From the NCBI GenBank assembly GCA_934402375.1, contig CAKRUB010000044.1:1-19105 (forward strand): a stretch of DNA of 19,105 bases, read 5' to 3'. The translations under genes and the position numbers were made by a program. Of this stretch, positions 15,807 to 19,105 are shown one piece after another (the first letter of the stretch is position 1; each line of letters begins with the position of its first letter). The notes beneath the pieces were generated by a model that saw only the letters and a program-made list of their open reading frames with translations, was not told where the DNA came from and ran no database searches. Source of the DNA: an uncultured Acetatifactor sp. (GTDB taxonomy: Bacteria > Bacillota > Clostridia > Lachnospirales > Lachnospiraceae).

Positions 15807-16619
15807 ATGAAAAAGAAATTGATTGCACTTTTAAGCGTGGCAGTGCTGGCGGCAACCTCACTGACCGGCTGCGGAAAGAGCGGCGCAGATGACAAGACGA
15901 TTAAGGTAGCGGCATCTGCAGTTCCGCACGCGGAGATTTTGGAGGAGGCAAAGCCCCTGCTCGAGGCAAAGGGCTATACGCTTGAGGTCAAGGTATTTTC
16001 CGATTATGTGCAGCCGAACAACGTTGTAGAGTCTGGAGACTTTGACGCGAACTATTTCCAGCATGTTCCTTATCTGGACAGCTTCAATGAGGAGCAGGGA
16101 ACCCATCTGGTAAATGCGGGCGGCATCCACTATGAGCCGTTCGGTCTCTATCCTGGAAAGTCTTCGGATCTGGCTGACATGGAGAATGCTTCCATCGCAG
16201 TTCCGAACGATACCACAAACGAGGCGCGTGCACTTCTGCTTCTGCAGGACAACGGCTATCTGAAACTGAAGGATGGCGCAGGTCTGACAGCGACCAAGCT
16301 GGATATTGTCGAGAACCCTTACAATATCGAGATCGTTGAGCTGGAGGCAGCACAGATTCCCAGAACACTGCAGGATGTCACCTTCGGTATCATGAATGGT
16401 AACTATGCAATGGAGGCAGGCTACACAGTCGCAGACAATGCTCTGCTGTATGAGAGCGCTGATTCCGATGCGGCAGCGACCTATGTGAACATTATTGCCG
16501 TGAAGGAAGGAAATGAGAATTCCGACAAGATCAAGGCACTGGTTGAGGTGCTGAAGTCCGATGAGATCAAGAACTTTATCAATGAGAAGTACAATGGCGG
16601 AGTTATTCCGTATAAGTAA
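15807..16619 (+). CDS. metQ: Methionine-binding lipoprotein of the MetNIQ importer
   Basis: The solute-binding component (NlpA family) anchored on the outer face of the membrane. The 270-residue protein starts MKKKLIALLSVAVLAATSL with the lipobox LTGC (Cys21 lipidated). ATG 15807 is preferred over ATG 15801 because GAGGAGG ends eight bases before it. NlpA features are VAASAVPHAEILEEAKPLLE, VFSDYVQPN, DANYFQHVPYLDSFN, EPFGLYPGK, and IAVPNDTTNEARALLLLQDNG. The C-terminus ends FINEKYNGGVIPYK, as expected. The ligand is presumably methionine; linkage to cysK leaves open a cysteine-related ligand. Confidence 0.95.
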   Translation: MKKKLIALLSVAVLAATSLTGCGKSGADDKTIKVAASAVPHAEILEEAKPLLEAKGYTLEVKVFSDYVQPNNVVESGDFDANYFQHVPYLDSFNEEQGTHLVNAGGIHYEPFGLYPGKSSDLADMENASIAVPNDTTNEARALLLLQDNGYLKLKDGAGLTATKLDIVENPYNIEIVELEAAQIPRTLQDVTFGIMNGNYAMEAGYTVADNALLYESADSDAAATYVNIIAVKEGNENSDKIKALVEVLKSDEIKNFINEKYNGGVIPYK

Positions 16620-16656
16620 GTTTTATAGCTGATATAGGGGAAGAACGGGGGTAACA

Positions 16657-17097
16657 ATGAAAATTTCTACAAAGGGCAGATATGCAGTCAGAGTCATGCT
16701 GGATCTTGCCTTAAATAACACGGGAGAGTGTATCAAGGTAAAGGACATTGCCAGCAGACAGGGAATATCGGAAAAGTATCTGGAGCAGATCATTGCGGTG
16801 CTGAATCGGGCGGGATATGTAAACAGTGTCAGAGGCGCTCAGGGCGGCTACCGCATTGCGAAAGATCCGTCGGAATACACGGTTGGAATGATACTGCGTC
16901 TGACCGAAGGGTCGATGGCGCCGGTTGCCTGCCTCGATGAGGGGGCGCCGGACTGCGACAGGTGCGATACCTGCGAGACGCTTGAAGTGTGGAAAGATCT
17001 CTATGCCGCGATCAACAATGTCATAGACAATGTCACGATCGCGGATCTTGTCGAAAAGAGCAGACAGAGAGCAGAAAATCTGGATTACAGCATTTAG
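16657..17097 (+). CDS. Rrf2-family transcriptional regulator, CymR/IscR-like
   Basis: A 146-residue Rrf2 regulator. It opens MKISTKGRYAVRVMLDLA, the hallmark of this family; the winged helix covers residues 1-65 with QGISEKYLEQIIAVL as recognition region and RGAQGGYRIA as wing. Cys92, Cys100, Cys103 and Cys106 (CLDEGAPDCDRCDTC) lie where IscR and NsrR hold a Fe-S cluster and where many clostridial members have a C-x7-C-x5-C pattern; here there is an extra Cys. It follows metQ by 37 bases with no promoter seen, so it is probably the last gene of the cysK operon and controls it through the dyads at 13025 and perhaps 14062. CymR-type control by cysteine status is inferred from gene content. Confidence 0.9.
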   Translation: MKISTKGRYAVRVMLDLALNNTGECIKVKDIASRQGISEKYLEQIIAVLNRAGYVNSVRGAQGGYRIAKDPSEYTVGMILRLTEGSMAPVACLDEGAPDCDRCDTCETLEVWKDLYAAINNVIDNVTIADLVEKSRQRAENLDYSI

Positions 17098-17110
17098 CCT
17101 GAAAAGGCGT

Positions 17111-18232
17111 TCAGCGGTATTCGCAGAAGCCCTGCTCCATATGAAGCGTGTCGATCAGTTCACGACCGCCGGAAAACCTTCTGAAAATCTGGATGGTGCC
17201 GATTGCCGAGCCACCTGCCAAAAGCGGGAATCTCGACAGCTGCCCTTCCGGATTTTCGTATTTTATTGACTGCATCTGCGCCTTTGTGCAGCTGCCAGAA
17301 ATTTTAATGACAGAGGAGCGATTGCGTGCCGTAATGTGCCAGATGTAGCGCTTGTTCGTCTCCTTGGTTTCCCACTTACAGCGGGACAGCAGAAACGGCT
17401 GGAAACCGTAACAGAAATCCTCGCCCATGTAGGAGAGCTGGATCAACAGCTTGCGGCGAAGCGGAAAACAGAGAAATCTCGGGCAGCAGCCATTGACGGC
17501 AAAAGCAGAATGCTTTAATTCTCTGCCGGTGCGCTCGCTGGTCAGTCTGCCGCACGCAAACTGCATCCAAGGGCGGTTGAAATCCCGGCCCCAGTGCTTG
17601 TCGGAATAACCGTAGCTTGTCTCGGGAGTGACGGTATAGGTTTCGCCGTCGAGAAGAACCGTTCCCTTGAAAAAGCTCTTGATACCCTCGCCGTGCCAGT
17701 AGCTGTCGAGAGCATTCAAAAACTGGAAGAAAGGGCTTGCAAGAATACCGCTGTGACAGGCGACGGCCTTGTACACCTCGAGATCCCATTCCATCGTGCC
17801 GGCATCTGTCATAAACGAGCGATGCCGCGCATCTTTTTCCGTGACATCTATGCAGCCGCTGATGCGGTTTTCGCTGTAAAAACAATCCTCGACCTGCATT
17901 ACCAGAGGAGTCCCTGTGGCTTTCAGGGAATGGATGGGGTAGAATACATGAAGCTGTCTGCCGTCATTGCCGTCGGCAGACGGAAAAACCCCCGCTTTGA
18001 CCATGACGTAGGAAGGCTTCATGCCGCGCTTCCGGTAGAAGGGATGCTGTCCCAGAATGGGCTGATCGCCGCCCAGACCCGGATTCATAATCATATATTC
18101 CACAAAAAAAGTGCGGACGGCACCTGTGTCTGCCTGAACTCCCGAGAAGGAGTGAAACCAGCGCATGTAGCCCCGCTTTGCGAGTCTTCCCTGCAGCATA
18201 TATGCATTTCTAGTCAGATCCGACTTATTCAT
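17111..18232 (-). CDS. Tocopherol cyclase/CrtC-like lipocalin-fold protein
   Basis: A 373-residue soluble protein without signal peptide or membrane segments. The middle (about 174-230) reads LDSYWHGEGIKSFFKG then GYSDKHWGRDFNRPWMQFACG, which resembles the conserved core of the tocopherol cyclase and hydroxyneurosporene synthase (CrtC/AttH-like) superfamily; the N-terminal 'YFVEY'-type strands and C-terminal strand-rich region fit a double lipocalin fold. The ATG at 18232 is preferred over the GTG at 18250 because a GGGGGA tract lies upstream. Plant tocopherol cyclase acts on prenyl quinols; an anaerobic gut Firmicute is not known to make tocopherols, so the reaction is unknown. It stands alone, convergent with the Rrf2 gene and with its own promoter. 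Confidence 0.7.
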   Translation of the reverse strand: MNKSDLTRNAYMLQGRLAKRGYMRWFHSFSGVQADTGAVRTFFVEYMIMNPGLGGDQPILGQHPFYRKRGMKPSYVMVKAGVFPSADGNDGRQLHVFYPIHSLKATGTPLVMQVEDCFYSENRISGCIDVTEKDARHRSFMTDAGTMEWDLEVYKAVACHSGILASPFFQFLNALDSYWHGEGIKSFFKGTVLLDGETYTVTPETSYGYSDKHWGRDFNRPWMQFACGRLTSERTGRELKHSAFAVNGCCPRFLCFPLRRKLLIQLSYMGEDFCYGFQPFLLSRCKWETKETNKRYIWHITARNRSSVIKISGSCTKAQMQSIKYENPEGQLSRFPLLAGGSAIGTIQIFRRFSGGRELIDTLHMEQGFCEYR

Positions 18233-18270
18233 CAGACAGTATTCCCCCACACTTTGTAGTCACTCTTCCA

Positions 18271-18299
18271 ATTATAATACTATATCTTGTAAATGACAA
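18271..18299 (-). promoter_or_regulatory. Promoter of the tocopherol cyclase-like gene
   Basis: On the minus strand TTGTCA (18294-18299) and TATAAT (18271-18276) are separated by 17 bases: five of six and six of six matches. The expected start near 18264 gives a leader of about 30 bases. This is the best minus-strand promoter in the window. Confidence 0.75.
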
Positions 18300-18380
18300 T
18301 AGTGTCGGATGAAGTTTTGAAATTATTCGTTACAGTTCCCTCTGTTTTCCGTTTTAGGGCTTGCAAAACAGCCATGCATT

Positions 18381-18988
18381 ATGGCAAACTATATCAAAAG
18401 CATATATTTTAGAAAATCTGTGGTGAAGCTGCCGGAGGCAAACCGCAGGTACAAGGACACGATTTTCCGCTGCGAAACCTGTTTTACATTGCAAGCGAGT
18501 ACCAGATCCTTGTGAAGGACAAGTCGCTCTATTCGTCGGTATTATTGAAGCTGCCTGCGCCGAAATTTCTGGTGTTTTATAACGGCACGGGGCGGGTTGC
18601 AGACAGGGAGGGGATTCTGTCGGAGTTCCTGTCCCGAAACCGGGCGGAGGTATTGAAGATGAGCATATTTGAGTATGATCAGGAGCTGGAAGAGAAAAAA
18701 TACCGTGAGGCGGAGTACGAGCATGGAAGGCAGGAGGGATATGACGCTGGAATAAAGGAAGGACGAACTGCTGGAATAAAGGAAGGACGAACTGCTGGAA
18801 TGCAGGAGGGACGTGCTGCCGGAATTCGTGAGGGAATGGAGACTGGTCGTATCGCCGCGCTCCGTTCCGTGGTAAAGAATCTGGCGAAGCAGAATATCCC
18901 CTTACAGCAGATCGCGGAAGCGGCGGGAGTTGATGAAGCAACTGTCCGGAAGTGGATCACAGAGGAAAAGGACACGGAAAATGAATAA
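18381..18988 (+). pseudogene. Remnant of a PD-(D/E)XK (Rpn-like) nuclease/transposase family protein with internal deletions
   Basis: Three pieces of one family protein sit side by side. The first (from ATG 18381) reads KLPEANRRYKDTIF, the N-terminus of the Lachnospiraceae family. At 18465-18470 the frame shifts by one base and continues PLRNLFYIASEYQILVKDK, then LLKLPAPKFLVFYNGT, which in full-length relatives lies some 80 residues further on. After about 18600 it jumps again to REGILSEFLSRNRAEVLKMS, a later part of the family. The nuclease core between these pieces is thus missing. An intact frame from GTG 18512 to 18988 (158 residues) could still give a short protein ending in Glu/Gly-rich repeats and a helix-turn-helix-like tail (IPLQQIAEAAGVDEATVRKW). 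Comparison with relatives is from memory. Confidence 0.7.
18746..18841 (+). repeat. Tandem 24-base repeats coding for GIKEGRTA units
   Basis: Two identical 24-base units (18746-18769 and 18770-18793, beginning gctggaataaagg) are followed by two degraded units up to about 18841. They encode GIKEGRTA, GIKEGRTA, GMQEGRAA and GIREGMET. Such Glu/Gly/Arg repeats are usual near the C-terminus of this nuclease/transposase family and vary in number by slippage. Confidence 0.85.
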
Positions 18989-19000
18989 ATAGCGAAATGT

Positions 19001-19030
19001 AAGGCGGCAGGGAACAATTCCTGCCGCCTT
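19001..19030 (+). terminator. Intrinsic terminator after the nuclease remnant
   Basis: aaggcggcagg (19001-19011) pairs perfectly with cctgccgcctt (19020-19030) around an eight-base loop, and tttgtat follows. The stem is G+C-rich with flanking A and T runs, so it could work in both directions, though the T-run is short. It lies five bases before the predicted intron. Confidence 0.8.
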
Positions 19031-19035
19031 TGTAT

Positions 19036-19105
19036 GTGCGCCTAGCGGCGCACGTTTCTAACGGGTTAAAGTCCCGAATCCACCCGGTAGTGGGAAGGAT
19101 ATAGC
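19036..19105 (+). mobile_element. 5' end of a group II intron (domain I), cut by the window edge
   Basis: The sequence begins GTGCGCC, matching the GUGYG 5' consensus of group II introns. gtgcgcc (19036-19042) and ggcgcac (19047-19053) form a stem with loop tagc. It is followed by ctaacgggttaaagtcccga and a ccacccggtagtggg hairpin, which resemble the domain I start of bacterial group II introns (the CUAnnGGGUnnAAGUCCCGAA wording, recalled from known introns). The position just behind an intrinsic terminator is the target choice of group IIC introns. The reverse transcriptase gene and domains V-VI would lie beyond the window. Confidence 0.7.

Noticed and set aside
14990..15895. 301-codon minus-strand frame opposite metI and metQ
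   Set aside because: It covers the well-supported metI and part of metQ, its product is His/Asn/Arg-rich without any family pattern, and it has no start signals.
17097..17108. gcct-gaaa-aggc as terminator between the Rrf2 gene and its convergent neighbour
   Set aside because: The stem has only four base pairs and no T-run follows.
17594..18259. 221-codon plus-strand frame opposite the tocopherol cyclase-like gene
   Set aside because: The minus-strand gene has a near-consensus promoter, a ribosome binding site and family motifs; the plus-strand product has none.
18746..18841. Tandem repeats as a CRISPR-like array
   Set aside because: The units are directly adjacent without spacers and encode an in-frame protein repeat.

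Overview
The window looks like chromosomal DNA of an anaerobic Gram-positive gut bacterium of the Lachnospiraceae (Clostridia, Bacillota). Reasons: strong GGAGG-type ribosome binding sites, lipobox lipoproteins, a clostridial Rrf2/CymR-like regulator, a carbamate kinase of the clostridial 'LGH.ALG' type, and the remains of a nuclease-like transposase family with the wording LPEANRRYKDTIF / LLKLPAPKF that is abundant in this family. The species cannot be named from the sequence. No rRNA, tRNA or CRISPR array was seen, and no stretch above about 300 bases lacks a gene.

Left part (1-6928, all +): an A+T-rich lipoprotein gene with an N-terminal sensor-like half and a C-terminal solute-binding half; a small acidic zinc-ribbon protein; a sialate O-acetylesterase-family enzyme without signal peptide; then an overlapping pair, a double zinc-ribbon membrane protein and a TPM-domain membrane protein with a Gly/Ser tail. 

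Middle (6933-12880): a small XRE regulator (-), truA (+), a roughly 140-base near-palindromic element, a divergent signal peptidase II (+), then three genes on the minus strand: a GT-C-like polytopic membrane protein, aroA one base after it, and arcC with its own promoter inside the end of aroA.

Sulfur amino-acid block (12960-17097, +): a promoter with TTGACA and a CCTACT-n5-AGTAGG dyad precedes cysK, followed by metN, metI, metQ and an Rrf2-family regulator. A second, degenerate copy of the dyad lies in the loop of a 12-bp hairpin between cysK and metN. The simplest reading is an operon for cysteine synthesis and methionine (or related) uptake that is controlled by the Rrf2 protein encoded at its own end.

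Right end (17111-19105): a tocopherol-cyclase/CrtC-like lipocalin-fold protein (-) with a near-consensus promoter; a shrunken nuclease/transposase gene that has lost its middle in at least two places; an intrinsic terminator; and, five bases after it, what appears to be the 5' end of a group II intron cut off by the window edge. Insertion just behind a terminator hairpin is the habit of group IIC introns.

The most unusual items are the truA-lspA structured element, the small zinc-ribbon protein with a sliding-clamp-like peptide, the zinc-ribbon/TPM pair, and the terminator plus intron at the right edge.
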